Shown here: positions 47,366 through 58,950 of the stretch, piece after piece
Position numbering within the stretch: the first letter of the stretch is position 1
Layout of the letters: each line of letters starts with the position of its first letter
Origin: Antilocapra americana
Lineage: Eukaryota > Chordata > Mammalia > Artiodactyla > Antilocapridae
Direction: 5' to 3'
NCBI GenBank assembly: GCA_007570785.1
Contig: SRVM01048438.1
Location: 1 to 64,000, forward strand
Length of the DNA stretch: 64,000 bases
Translations under genes and position numbers: made by a program
The notes under the pieces: generated by a model
Told to the model about the DNA's origin: nothing
Database searches by the model: none
The model's input: only the letters and a program-made list of their open reading frames with translations

Positions 47366-47654
47366 CAGATTCTCCAAATGTCTTCAGGCATTAAAAGCTT
47401 CACTGCAAAAGGATTTAATAAAGTAAACATGCACTATTGAAAGCACAATCTGTCACTTTTCCAGTTCATTCTTTCTTGCTCTTGATGGCAGCTCCAGAAC
47501 CATCTCCATGGCACACAGTCAAGATGATCGCAGTGGCGTTTGACTACATTATGAATCTAAACTTTGAGAAAGTTTAATTTTCAAAGTCACAAGAATCCTG
47601 AAGCAATAACCAATATCCAAATGAGATGTCTCAACTCATTTGGGGAGGGAGCAC

Positions 47655-47858
47655 CCTCCCCTGGTGGCTCAGTGGTAGAGAATTCGCCTGTCAATGCAGG
47701 AGACACAGGTTCGATCCCTAGGTCAGGAAGCTCCCCTGGAGGAGGAAATGGCAACCCACTCCAGTACTCCTGCATAGAAAATTCCATGGACAGAGGAGCC
47801 TGGGAGGATGCAGTCCCTGGGGTCACAAGAAGAGTCGACATGACTGAGCACACATGTG
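47655..47858 (+). mobile_element. Bov-tA SINE
   Basis: This is a sense copy, from CTCCCCTGGTGGCTCAGTGG to CGACATGACTGAGCACACATG. Confidence 0.92.
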
Positions 47859-47879
47859 GGCCTATGTAGCAGTCATGCA

Positions 47880-48710
47880 CCTCACCACCTCCTGGGCTGT
47901 GGCAGGGTCACCTCCTTCCAGATCAGGGGTCTGAGTCCCGACAGAGCGACTGACACTTTTAACACACCTCCTCCAGGACTATGTTTAGCCAGCAGCTCCA
48001 GGCCATCTCAGCTCTGGCCAAAGAGCACACTCCTCAGTCAACCAGCACCATCCCACTCCTCTCCCCGTCCCCTTCTCCGCCTCCTCCCTCTCCCTCCCCT
48101 TCCTTCCTTGGCCATGGTGGCCTTGTGAAGGTGGCATGGCCTCCCTCACCTCAGATGAGGTAGCCATTGTTCAGTAGCCAGGTGGCCAGCCCTGTGTCTC
48201 TAAGGGTCTTTGGTACCAAGGCCCAGCCAGCTACTGCAGGCCAGGCTGACTGCCCTGGGCTCCTACCTTGGAAAGAGCAGCCCTCTTTTCTTTCTGGAGG
48301 AACAGCTTGATCTGGACTTGGATTTGCTTTCCCTGCCTGTCATGTCTCTATAGACCTTGAGACTGCTGCCCTTGCCTCGGGTTCTAACCAAGGGTGTGAA
48401 GTGAAACCACAGCCAGTGGTCATGCCACTTCCAGCAGCAGCAACTAGGTGTGCCCTACTGTCCCCCGACTCCCCCCCCCCTCACGTCTGCGACACAGAAG
48501 CTCCAATCAGAGGCAACAGCTCAGGTGTCTGAGGGTGGTCCTTCAGATTGCCTGCTTTTTCTGCAGGAGTCACTACCGATGCCTTCAAAATGGGACAATG
48601 AAGAATCAGACATGGAAAGAGAACAGGACCCTGATACCATCAATCAAGTCATGAATTACATTAGACAATAATACAACTTCATCCAAGGGGTTCCAAACCC
48701 CTAGTCCAGG
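47880..48710 (+). other. GC-richer non-repeat block, possible decayed processed pseudogene
   Basis: The block between a SINE and BovB has coding-like composition. One frame reads MFSQQLQAISALAKEHTPQ at 47981 and another ends MPSKWDNEESDMEREQ...TINQVMNYIRQ at 48671. The frames are unconnected and I do not recognise a parent gene. A pyrimidine tract covers 48050-48110. Confidence 0.25.
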
Positions 48711-49017
48711 ACTTTCCTGGCATGTGAACTTGTCTGAAGTCAGGAAGATACTGGGGAAGAGCTGCTCACTGATATTCTTATGCAGTACTAAGTTTTGTGA
48801 AATTGCACACGTGCAAGTCTCTGTTTTGCTATTTCTCTGATGAGTCCCTCCAAAAATAGTCCATGAAACACAGTCAGGAAAACAAGGCACGGATTTTCAG
48901 TGTGATCAGAATATTAAACATCCCAAGGAGTTTTAAATTACTCAGAAACAAAGAGAGAGCCATCTTGCTCATTGGGGTGGGGACTCCTGTGATCAGGCCA
49001 TGGCAGGAGAGTCATTT

Positions 49018-49965
49018 AAGAAGCTCTGGACTGGTTCCAAACCGGGAGAGCACATCAAGGCTGTATATTGTCACCCTATTTATTTAATTTCTATGCAGGG
49101 TACATCATGGGAAATACAAGGCTGGATGAAGCACAAGCTGGGATCAAGATTGCCGGAAGAAACATCAATAACCTCAGATATGTGCAGATGACACCACCCT
49201 TATGGCAGAAAGTGAAGAGGAACTAAAGAGCCTCTTGATGAAAGTTAAAGAGGAGAGTGAAAAAGCTGGTTTAAAGCTCAACATTCAGAAAACTAAGGTC
49301 ATGGCATTGGGTCCCATCACTTCATGGCAAATATGTGGGGAAACAGTGGAAACAGCGACAGACTTTATTTTCTTGGGCTCCAAAATCACTGCAGATGGTG
49401 ACTGCAGCCATAAAATTAAAAGATGCTTGCTCCTTGGAAGAAAAGCTATGACCAACCTAGAGCATAGGTTTCCAAGCAGAAACATTAATTTGCCAACAAG
49501 GATCTGCCTAGTCAAGGCTATGGCTTTTCCAGTAGTCATGTATGGATGTGAGAGTTGGACTATAAAGAAAGCTGAGTGCAGAAGAACTGATGCTTTTGAA
49601 CTGTGGTGTTGGAGAAGACGCTTGAGAGTCCCTTGGACTGCAAGGAGATCCAACCAATCCATCCTAAAGGAAATCAGTCCTGAGTATTCATTGGAAGGAT
49701 TGATGCTTAAGCTGAAGTTCCAATACCTCGGCCACTTGATGTAAAGAACTGAGTTATTGGAAAAGACCCTGATGCTGGGAAAGATTGAAGGCGGGAAGAG
49801 AAGGGGACAACAGAGGGTGAGATGGTTGGATGGCATCACCGACTCGATGGACACGAGTTTGAGCAAGCTCCGGGAGTTGGTGAAGGACAGGGAGGCCTGG
49901 CGTGCTGCAGTCCATGGGGTCGCAAAGAGTCAGATATGACTGAGTGACTGAGCAACAACAACAAA
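49018..49965 (+). mobile_element. BovB 3' half, second large copy
   Basis: It covers nearly the same BovB span as the copy at 46085-47094. It keeps one long frame (49202-49744) with EELKSLLMKVKEESEKAGLK, LNIQKTKVMALGP, GCESWTIKKAECRRTDAFEL and [20 protein letters not shown]. The catalytic aspartates lie before the open frame because of a frameshift, so it is inactive. It ends ATATGACTGAGTGACTGAGC plus an ACAACAACAAAAAA tail. Confidence 0.93.
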
Positions 49966-50404
49966 AAACTCTTCACTGGCTAAAGTTGGTAATTCTTAAG
50001 AAGATAATGGTTTTCAGACATTCTGTTGTCATTTTACAGTGACAATTCTACAAGTGTGGGACTAACCTCTGTCCAAACCTCAGATCTGTCTTACAGAGCC
50101 TTTTCTGTGTCCCACTGTGTTCACTACAGACAGGCTCTGAGGGTTGCAGCGAGCACCTACTTGGAAACCGGTGCTTGTGGCCCTGGTTCATCCCCCAGCC
50201 ACAGCCCCACAGCTTACTGCCCTGATGGACACAGACCCTCAGAGCGCAGGTCTTACCCTGCTGCTTCTACACACCTCTCTTAAAATTCTTGGGGAATCTA
50301 TTATCTTCCCGAATTGGGTTTCATGACTTGGAGATTGTTATAAAACAGCTCATAAAACCATGCTGAAGATCTGAGCACAGGGAGCCGGCGGTGATTGTGG
50401 TGGT

Positions 50405-50606
50405 GGTGGTTTAGCTGCTCAGTCGTTCCCCACTCTTGCGACCCCATAGACAGCAGCCCGCTGGGCTCCTGTGTGCATGGGATTCCCTGGCAAGAATACT
50501 GGAGTGAGTAGCCATTTCCTTCTCCAGGGGATCTTCCTGACCCAGGGATCAAACACAGGTCTCTTGAATTGCGGGCAGATTCTCCCCTGAGCCGCCAAGG
50601 AAGCAC
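50405..50606 (-). mobile_element. Bov SINE
   Basis: This is a reverse-oriented copy, starting with a GGTGGTGGT microsatellite and GCTGCTCAGTCGTTCCCCAC and ending GAGCCGCCAAGGAAGC. Confidence 0.88.
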
Positions 50607-50754
50607 CTGGGGTGACTGGATTCACTCATTCTTAATGATCAGGCCCGAGTATTTTGGGTGACTTAGTACATATTTGTTGAGAACCATTGATTACTTTGCT
50701 ACAATTTACAATCTGATGAAGATATTGGAAACAACCTGAAAGAAAGAGCGCTAA

Positions 50755-51060
50755 TTAGGCGAGCCGGAGTTGTGGGCTCCTGACCTCGCTCGTCCAACGA
50801 CAGGAAGGGAGCGAAGCCGGCGTCGGCGGCCGCGGGCCCTGCGGTCCCCGCCGCGCGCAGCCGGGGCCGGGCCGCGGCCCCAGGGGCCGGCACCAGAGGG
50901 CGCGCCTCCGCCGGCTCCTCCGGGCCGCGGGCGGAGGCCGCCGGCCGGTCAGCTCTGCGGACGCCTTGAACCGGACCCGAGCGACGTCCGGCGAGGCGCC
51001 TCGGGAGGCCGGACCTTGGGGATCACGCAGGCCTTGTCCGTTTCGGCCACTGTTTCGAGG
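50755..51060. promoter_or_regulatory. isolated CpG island upstream of CDC16
   Basis: About 300 bp of extremely CpG-rich DNA (for example GGCGTCGGCGGCCGCGGGCC) lies 5.6 kb from the CDC16 ATG, between SINEs. No exon of a known gene was found in it. It may be a promoter of an unannotated transcript or an alternative first exon. Confidence 0.6.
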
Positions 51061-51094
51061 GTCCGTTTGTTTTGTGGTTTCCCCACCCTGCTCC

Positions 51095-51268
51095 TGGGTT
51101 AACGCAGGAGACACTGGGTGGATCCCTGGGTCGGGACGATCCCCCGGAGCAGGGCATGGCAACCCACTCAGTATTCTTGCCTGAGGAACTCCATGGACGG
51201 AGGAGCCTGGTGTGCTGCAGTCCAAGGGGTCGCAGAGAGTCCGACACAACTGAGCACACAGTTCGTTA
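51095..51268 (+). mobile_element. Bov SINE, 5' truncated
   Basis: This sense copy begins at ACGCAGGAGACACTGGGTGG and ends TCCGACACAACTGAGCACAC. Confidence 0.9.
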
Positions 51269-53400
51269 GTGAATACAGGTAGTTGAGTAATTGTTTCAAA
51301 AGCTCAACCGATGACAAGAGGTTTTTTTGGCTAGAAATAAGACATTGTTGAACCACTTTATCATGCATAACAAATCTTTTTTTCCCCCCACTGTGTGCAA
51401 CCAAGCTTCTTTGGCATTTTGGAGTTGAGCACCAAGGAGCCTCAAACATCAAAAACATATTAAGTAAATTCACTGCATTGGGGCTTTTCAGGGTGAAGCT
51501 GCAGAGACCAGCTACTGAAACTCATCTCTGGAAGTAAAGTGGTCACTGGGGTGGGGACAAAGGTGAGAGGAACACTAGCTGTGATTGGGAAGGGCAGATG
51601 TTGACCATAAGTTGCCACAGTTATAAAGGAGGCGCAGGTATGAGGGCTCAAAAATGAAGCACTCGATCGCTCCTGGAGGGCTTTTTCTAGCGATTCGGAG
51701 CTGAGCTCGATTCTTGACACAGTACTATGGTCAGTTTGAGGCTTCTGGACAGGGAAGGGGTGTGGACAGCTTGCAGGGGTTCTGAGGATGCCCCCAAACA
51801 TGATGAAGGCCAAACTCAGTCTTTAGCCAGGTTCTAATACCAGCTCTCTGCCAGTGGGGGTTCAGAGAGGCTGAGTAATCTCTCAGTCACTTAGAGAATC
51901 CTCTGAAGGGTCAAAACTCACATCCAGGTCTGTCTGACTCCAGGCCTATGATTTTAAACACCGTCATTGAAGGGCCTGCCTGCTGGGAGCAGGGAAGAAC
52001 CTGGGTGATTCCACGTGGACATGTAAGCCTGAAAGGAGATGGGCCATGGATCTGCAAAGGTTTGTGCAGGAAGGGGTGATGTGAGCTCCTGGTTCTCCTC
52101 TTTTCAGTAGAGAATTCAACCTAAGCCTGCAGTATGAGCTAAATACGGCCAAGTGTTACATACCATGATGCTCAAAAGGGTCCATTTCTGTGAAGTGGAC
52201 CGTCTTCTTGTCCATCACGTGCATCTTCTTGTCTGGAGCCCCAGGCCTGTCTCAGGGCCTGGCACATTCACACGTACACAGGTCTCTAACCGAGACCTAC
52301 TGATTCCTCTTACTTCTTAGGTTCTGTATCTTGGGATCAGGGTGTAATTTCATCACATTGAGGAGTTTTAATCTGATTTATTTAGATATTTGTTTAAGTA
52401 ATAATCACAGATTTTTAAGGCAAATTATACAAATACATCTGAGAATTATAAACAAATCCACAGCAACACAAGATATGGTAACAGAGTGTGAGTTCCTAAC
52501 TAGAGAGAAAAATCCAGTTCAAAAGCCTTTAACTCCCAGTATTACTCTGCATAATTAGTTTTCAGCTATCAGCCCTAGAAGCACAAAAAATAGTTTTGCT
52601 GCATCATCTGCTCAGACATCCTGTGAACACACACACAGTTGGGATGCTGACTCACGCGTGTGTAGCTGTCCTGTGAACACACACAGTTGGGGTGCTGACT
52701 CACGCGCGTGTAGCTGTCCCTCGTGATAAGATGAGGAGGCCCTGGCCTGGCCAGGGTGGGAGACAGCGTCCCTGAGGACGGGTGCTGCCCAGGAGGCCGT
52801 GATGGCCTTGCTGTCTGTCCACCGCTGCTCTGACACGCCTCCCCCTCCTCTGTGTTCTGAGTCCTCCCCTCTCCTTCATCTTTTGGGTCCAGGAGGTGGC
52901 CTTGCTGAACTTCAGTTTCAGTTCCCATGGGATCGAAAATACTTGTTGGAAACAAACACTTTTCTTAGGTAAAGACAGTAAAATATCAGTTTTCTAGAAC
53001 ACATGGGAAATGAAGTATTTAAATTCATTGACAGTTCTACTCTATTTAGAATTAATTATGTAACCTTAAAAAAAATTAACAGCCAATCACATAGATTATT
53101 CTTCTGCAAATATTTTTTCGTAAGATGTTGCAAATATCTTTTGGAAAAGGACCCCAGAAGTTACAGTGATCTTGCTTTTGCTTCTTTCTGACGGTTATGA
53201 CACCGCTGCCCAGATTGCAGCCTTTTCCATTCACCTTGATCCTCTCCTGGAGAAACGGCTCGGTCTTGGCGGCACCCAGGACCGGCCTCTTCTGCAGGAC
53301 GGGCCTAGTCCAGAGCTCACTTTAGGACCGGCTTCTTTCTTTGCCCCCCTTCACTATAAGCTCTTTCACCAGCGCCATGGTGGCAGCGGAGGCAGGAAGG
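51269..53400. other. intergenic block, mostly unclassified
   Basis: No gene was recognised. A MIR-like piece is likely at about 51830-51960. A 50-bp direct repeat sits at 52621-52720. An open minus frame (52575-52955) is low-complexity and shows no domain. Confidence 0.45.
52621..52720. repeat. 50-bp direct repeat (two copies)
   Basis: Copies begin at 52621 and 52671 with CTGTGAACACACACA and run through TGCTGACTCACGC to GTGTAGCTGTC. They differ by a few bases. Confidence 0.85.
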
Positions 53401-53414
53401 GTAAAATCTTTATA

Positions 53415-53652
53415 TATTTATGTTTACGGCCGCACTGGGTCCTCGTCGCTGCACGGGCTTTTTCTCTAGTTGGGTGAGAGGGGGCCACTCTCAGGTACAC
53501 AGGCTTCTCACTGCAGCGGCCCCTCTGGTGGAACACAGGCTCAGGAGTTGTGGCTCCAGGGCATGTGGGGGTCTTCCTGGGCCAGGAATCGAACCCCTGT
53601 CTCCTGCATTGACAGGCAGATTCTTTACCCTTGAACTGCCAAAGAAGCCCCT
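53415..53652 (-). mobile_element. CHR-type SINE
   Basis: This is a reverse-oriented copy with GGCATGTGGGGGTCTTCCTG, AATCGAACCCCTGTCTCC and CTGCCAAAGAAGCCCC. Confidence 0.8.
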
Positions 53653-53699
53653 CTCCATGTGCTCTTCATAAAGGATTTTAGATAAACAGAATTTGGGGT

Positions 53700-54115
53700 T
53701 TGCATACCGTCAAAGGCTCTGTCTTACTTTGTTAAGCTTTTTGACCCTCTTGACCCATACCTCCCACCATCCACCCCCACCTCTGGCAATCACCAATCTG
53801 TTCTCTGTATCTATGAGCTTATTATTATATTTTACATAAAAGAGAGATTGTACAGTGTTTGTTTTTCTCTGTCTGTCTGACTTAGGTTTCTCAGCATAAT
53901 GCCCAAGAGGTCCATTCGTGTTTTCTCAAATGGCAAGATTTCATTCTTTTTGGTGACTGAATAATATCTATATGCATAACTGTATATCTTGCAATTTCTT
54001 TATCCATTCTTCCGTTGATGGGCACTTGGGTTGCTTCCACATCTTGGCTGTTGCAAACAGTGCTGCTGTGAACATGGGGGACGTGTACACCTTTCATGTT
54101 AGGACTTTTTTTGGT
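53700..54115 (-). mobile_element. L1 3' portion, antisense
   Basis: Antisense L1 text is recognisable: CTCTGTATCTATGAGCTTAT, GCATAATGCCCAAGAGGTCC, TTTCTTTATCCATTCTTCCG, GTGCTGCTGTGAACATGGG. Confidence 0.8.
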
Positions 54116-54588
54116 TACTGTCTTTATCCTGTGTGGCTAAAGCATACAGTAAAGAAGGAAAGAAATAATATTTCATTACTTCATGCCTGCCAAGTAAACG
54201 CCAGGCACTGCTGCAGTCGTTTTCGTAAACATTTAACCCTGACATGAGCTCTGGAGAGGGTTCTCTTTACAAAGGTGCGAGGGAAGCTTATGGGGGGCCG
54301 AGTGAGCTCGGGGTCAGCCTCATGCCCTCTGCATCTCCACCAGGTCCTCTGCACTGGCTTCAGGAACACTGAACTGCTGCTCTTCAAGATCACTTGTGTT
54401 TGTTCTGTTTTTGTTTCCTTCTCATGTGTGTGGCTTATTTGGGGCTGGGGCACTAGGTTAGAATAATACACACTTCTAGTAACTGCAGGCTCCAGCAAAT
54501 CCAGGGTGCCTAGTGCATTTTATTGGTTGATCTTTTAGAAATTTTATCCTCCCTCAATAAAAAGTTATCAAATCAGTTAAGTAATTTC

Positions 54589-54915
54589 TCAGTTTGGAGT
54601 TAGGGATAAGTGAGGATGATTTGAAAGCATAAGGAAGATGAAAGGTTGAAACCTTTCCTTCAAAATATTTGAGATACTTTGCAAGTTAATATCTAAACTA
54701 GCAAAAACTACAGAAAGATTGAGGAGACGCTGCTCTGTCAAAGGAATCAGGGCTCCAGAGGAAGGGCCGTTTTTTTCTGCCAAGTCAATGAGCATATTTT
54801 CTGGAATTTTAAATGTAAACTGCAGCATATCCTGTCTGTGCCTGACCAGCAAAGCTCCCAGGCTCAGCTGACCGGACGTTGGATAGGGGATATCAGTCTT
54901 CAGACAGCTGGTCAA
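54589..54915 (-). other. 108-codon open frame, function unknown
   Basis: The frame has a balanced, protein-like composition (for example LSLGALLVRHRQDMLQFTFK, LIPLTEQRLLNLSVVFASLD), but I recognise no family and see no clear splice sites or promoter. It may be a lncRNA exon or pure chance. Confidence 0.2.
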
Positions 54916-55659
54916 GGGTAACTACTGGGCTTTCTTTGGACCATCTTCCAACTTTCTGGTCCTATAACAGAGTTCTCTCCTCCCTAAACCTGCAGTTTTC
55001 AAATAGCTTGGTTTTTTGTTGCTACCCCTGCTCCCACCTGGATGCTGACCAAGTCCCTGTGTTTCCAAGGATAGAGGGCAGGGACTTGTCAAAGAAAAGT
55101 CCTGCTGGTTCGAGGCAGGGAAGGGGGCCCTCGGGGGGGGGGAGTTCTGCAGCAGGGCGGCTGTCCCTCTGTCCCGTATCTGTCCCCACCCTCGTCCTGC
55201 ACAGAAGCTGAGGTTGGAAACTCCACACCGGGTGTGAGGGCCATGTGGGAGGGAGCCGCCTTTGGGTCTGGACTGCGATGCTCAGGTCACAGTTCTGACT
55301 TGGGATCAGAGGCAGGGAGCTGGCAGTTGCTGCCTTATGCTTTCCAAGGCTGTCTTTTCACAAAGGGAAGCACAGAGCAGCGATGACCTCGCGGGGGGCC
55401 CAGCACTGGGACGCCTGCCTGCCGGCTCCCTGGGGTCTGGTCTTTGTCAAAACTGGGAGCTTTTCCACCCTTTGGTTCCTGTCCTGTCCTGGCAGCTCCT
55501 TGGCCCCACACTTAAACACTCAGCGCAGCTGGTGACACTTCAAATAAAGTGCAGGAAACCCTGCTGAGAGGGGCTTCAGTTTTCCCTTTCTTTGTTTGGC
55601 TTTAACATCTCCCTTTGCTTGTGGGCTTTATCTGTTTCCTGTTTTGTAAAAGGAGGGTT

Positions 55660-57115
55660 TCAGGGGAGTCAAAGTAAATAAATGAAGAATGAATCTGAAG
55701 CACAGGATCCAAGCATTTTCTTGACATTTGCTAAACAAAATGATAAACTGGGGAAAAAGTAAGGAAACACAAACAAAAAAACAGAAATTAGAGCAAACAC
55801 GATATAATACTTAAGTCAATAAATATAAATGGGTAAAACTGGGGGAAAGCCACTCAGACTAGATTATAAAACAAAATTATAGTGTTCCCACTTAGAAGAT
55901 ACAAATCTGAAATAAAAAGATACAGAAATATTAAAAAGTAAATGATGTCAAAAAAACAAATTAGTCATGTAAACCAGAGGAGTAAACACATGACAGCCCG
56001 ATGGAAAAGGCCCGGGACCGATGTGAAGGGCATGCAGGGTGACCCTTTCTCCATCCGAGGGATGGGGGAGCCTTTTGTGCTCTGGCTGGTGAGCCTGTAA
56101 CCCTCTGGAAAGTAGTCTTTGTCAAGTATGAAAAGCTTCTGATATAATACATTGGTATTTTTTATGCAATAAATTTGGGGGAAATTTTTCTCACACTATG
56201 AACAAAAATTCCACATTTATTAAATTCTATCTTAATTAAAGATTTAAAGCGAATCAGGAAAACTATGAAAAACCAAGGGTAACATAGAATATTTTTCCAA
56301 CCTTAGCTTGAGAGAGCCCTTTCTACGTACAGCAGAAGAACCAGATGCCACGAGGGAAAAGAGTCACAGATTTCATGACCTAGAAATAAGGTAGGTGAAA
56401 TGATAACTAATAATGGAAAAATATTTGTGACACTGATAATAGAAAAAGTAAATATTGGTAGTGCATGTTAAAAACTAAAGGAGACACCCTAGTAGGAAGC
56501 TGACCAAAGGCCTGTGGGGACAGTTACTCTGCAGGAACCGGAGGCCAGACTGTGAGGGGACGGTGCTTCAGGTGCGGCCGTCACAGGGAGGCGTGCACAT
56601 CGCTGGGCGCGTCAAAAGGGAAGTTTGGTAGCATCAAAAAATTAAGTGTGCACCTTTGGATTGAATGATTTCACTTCCGGGAATGTAAGTTGCAGAAATA
56701 ACATGGGCTAGGATGATTATCATAGTTTCACATGGAATAGTGAAAAACTGGAAACACCCTAAATTTCAATAGTTAGGGGGCTGATTACATAAATTAGGGC
56801 ACATCTGTGCAAAAATACTTTGTTAAGAAGGAATGGAGAAGATCTTTATATACTGACATGAAAGTGTCTTCATGATACGTTGTTGAACGAAATGAGCAAC
56901 TGATAGAAAATTATGTAGGATGTGGTGCTGTTTTATTTAAACAGGTGACTCTATACAGGACGAAAGCCAGAGCTCACAAGCAAGATGTTGGCAATGATCC
57001 CTTCCAGGGTTCAAACTGGGAGAAATCCACCTCTTACTTACCCACTCTGTACTGTTTTATACTTTATTTTTTACAATAAACAAGTTTTAGTTTTATAATT
57101 AAAAATGAAGATTTG
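55660..57115 (+). mobile_element. L1M-type LINE, sense, 3' portion
   Basis: A diverged L1 runs from an ORF2-like A-rich start to the 3' end. The part at 56650-57100 is clearest (AGGAATGGAGAAGATCTTTAT, TATACTGACATGAAAGTGTC, CAATAAACAAG). Confidence 0.7.
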
Positions 57116-57169
57116 TAACAAACTGTTCATGTTTTGAATATAAATTGCAAACTAAATTTTCTGAATGCT

Positions 57170-57600
57170 TTAGCAGCTTGCTTTACTGCACTCCACAGAC
57201 ACTGCATTTTTATACAAATGGAAGGTCTGGGGCAACCCTATGTCCAGCAAGTCCATTGACGTCATCTTTCCAACAGCACTTGCTCACCGTGTGTGTTTGT
57301 GTCACATTTCGGTAATTGTTGCAATATTTCAGAGCTTTCTGTTGCTATGTTCGTTAGGTGACCTGCTGTGTCGTCACAGAGACTCACTGAAGGCTCGGAT
57401 GACAGCTGGCGTTTTCTAGTAGAGTGTTGTTGTTTTAATTAAGGAAGGTACTTTTCAAAGATACAATGCTATTGCATACTTAATAGACCAGTATAGTGTA
57501 AACACGACTTTTACACGTGCCGGGAAGCCAGAACACTCACGACTCCCTTTCCTGTGGCCTTCACTTTGGTGTGGTGTTCTGGAACGGGCTGAGATGTGTG
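57170..57600 (+). mobile_element. Tigger1-type DNA transposon with internal deletion
   Basis: The 5' end (GGAAGGTCTGGGGCAACCCT, CAACAGCACTTGCTCACCG, GGTAATTGTTGCAATATTTC) passes directly into the 3' end (GACTCACTGAAGGCTCGGAT, TTGCATACTTAATAGACCAG). The transposase ORF in between is absent, as in MER2-like derivatives. Confidence 0.75.
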
Positions 57601-57835
57601 CCTGTCATTAGTGATTACTTGTAAGTTATGTATCTTTGTGAAATGTACCTGTTTTTTCCGTGCCTCCGGATTCTGTAAGAAGTGTCCAAGGCAAGTAGGC
57701 AGGAAGGTGGGGGCTTCTCAACACTCCCCCCAAGTGAGGAGAGAGGCATTAGCAGAGCCACATCCACTCACATGCCTGCAGGCTAGGAAACCTCCTAACA
57801 GAGCCAGGGCCCCTTCGGGGGAGGGAGGGCAGGGC

Positions 57836-57989
57836 GGGGGGAAGGGGGGACTGGGCACCGATGCTTGCTCAAACTTTGATACCTACAGGGGAAGGGGGGG
57901 ACTGGGCACCGATGCCTGCTCAAACTTTGATACCTACAGGGGGAAGGGGGGACTGGGCACCGATGCCTGCTCAAACTTTGATACCTAGC
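57836..57989. repeat. 51-bp tandem repeat, three copies
   Basis: Units beginning ACTGGGCACCGATGC start at 57850, 57901 and 57952 and contain TGCTCAAACTTTGATACCTA. The 51-bp period keeps one frame open (17 residues per unit, GTDACSNFDTY core), but no gene context supports translation. Confidence 0.92.
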
Positions 57990-58394
57990 GTTGTTCCCTG
58001 TGATGGGTTATGTTTCAAGGGAAAGCAAGTCCCCACAATACCGGAGCCATGCATACAGATGGAGCGAGTGAAGGTTCTACAGCCCTTTAATAGGGTTCAC
58101 TGGGACATTCGTAAACAGGATAATTGAGGACAAAATTGATAACATTTTTTCATTCAGAATTATGGTTTTGCCAGCAACGAGGACAAGATGAAAAGGGAGA
58201 GTTTACAGTTCAAAGTATCTGGCACACATGTTCAGATCATTAATTCCTTCGCCTCTCTAGGTGCAGCACGGGACCGCTATTTCAGGATTGTCACAGAACT
58301 TCCCACTGAGGAAGGCGTTTCACCAAATCTTTCTCCTACAACCTATAATTGATCAACTGAACTCATTTTTATCTTCTTCTAGTTTTTCAAGGAG

Positions 58395-58590
58395 GTTTCT
58401 TTGGTGACTCAGATGGTAAAGAATCTTCCTGCAATGTGGGAGACCCAGGTTCAATCCCTGGGTCAGGAAGATCCCCTGGAGAAGGCAACCTACTCCAGTA
58501 TTCTTGGCTGGAGAATTCCATGGACAGAGAAACCTGAGAGGCTACGGTCCACAGAGTTGCAAAGAGTCAGATATGACTGAGCCACGAACA
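58395..58590 (+). mobile_element. Bov-tA SINE next to CFAP97D2 3' exon
   Basis: This is a sense copy from GTTTCTTTGGTGACTCAGATG to GTCAGATATGACTGAGCCACG. It is antisense to CFAP97D2 and ends about 50 bp from the open frame's stop. Confidence 0.9.
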
Positions 58591-58640
58591 CACACATAAT
58601 TTTTTTAGTGAGGAAACAGTGGATGAATCCCTCAGCTGAC

Positions 58641-58950
58641 TCACTGTTCTGTGTCTTCTGTTATTAAGCTACGACCATTCGGCACACATTTGCTGACAAT
58701 AGAGTAAAATGCCCTAAAATGGCAAAGAGTCCGTGTGTCCATACATATGATGAACCTGGTGAAGGGAATGGAAAATTCAGACTGCTCTGGGTTGGAAGGA
58801 ATAGAAAAGCAAGGTACCTCCTCTGGCGGCAGGTCTGCCTTCCACAGGCTGTGTGACGAACGGGTCCTGCGCTGAGTTTGTGACCCTCTCCAGAACAGGT
58901 TTTTCTCTCTCATGCTGCAAAGCTCCTGCTCTCTTTTCTCCCTGTTTAGA
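58641..58950 (-). CDS. CFAP97D2: CFAP97D2 fourth exon, uncertain 3' limit
   Basis: After an acceptor ending CTTGGAG the frame reads SLNREKREQELCSMREKN, which is clear family sequence. It then reads LFWRGSQTQRRTRSSH, which is not. A possible donor GTACCT would end the exon at 58818; otherwise the frame runs open to TGA at 58643-58641. A neighbouring frame reads PVLERV, which resembles the family continuation, so a one-base change may have altered the C-terminus. Confidence 0.65.

Noticed and set aside
49202..49744. 180-codon BovB reverse-transcriptase frame as a functional gene
   Set aside because: It is the C-terminal part of a truncated LINE whose catalytic segment is out of frame. It is annotated as a mobile element only.
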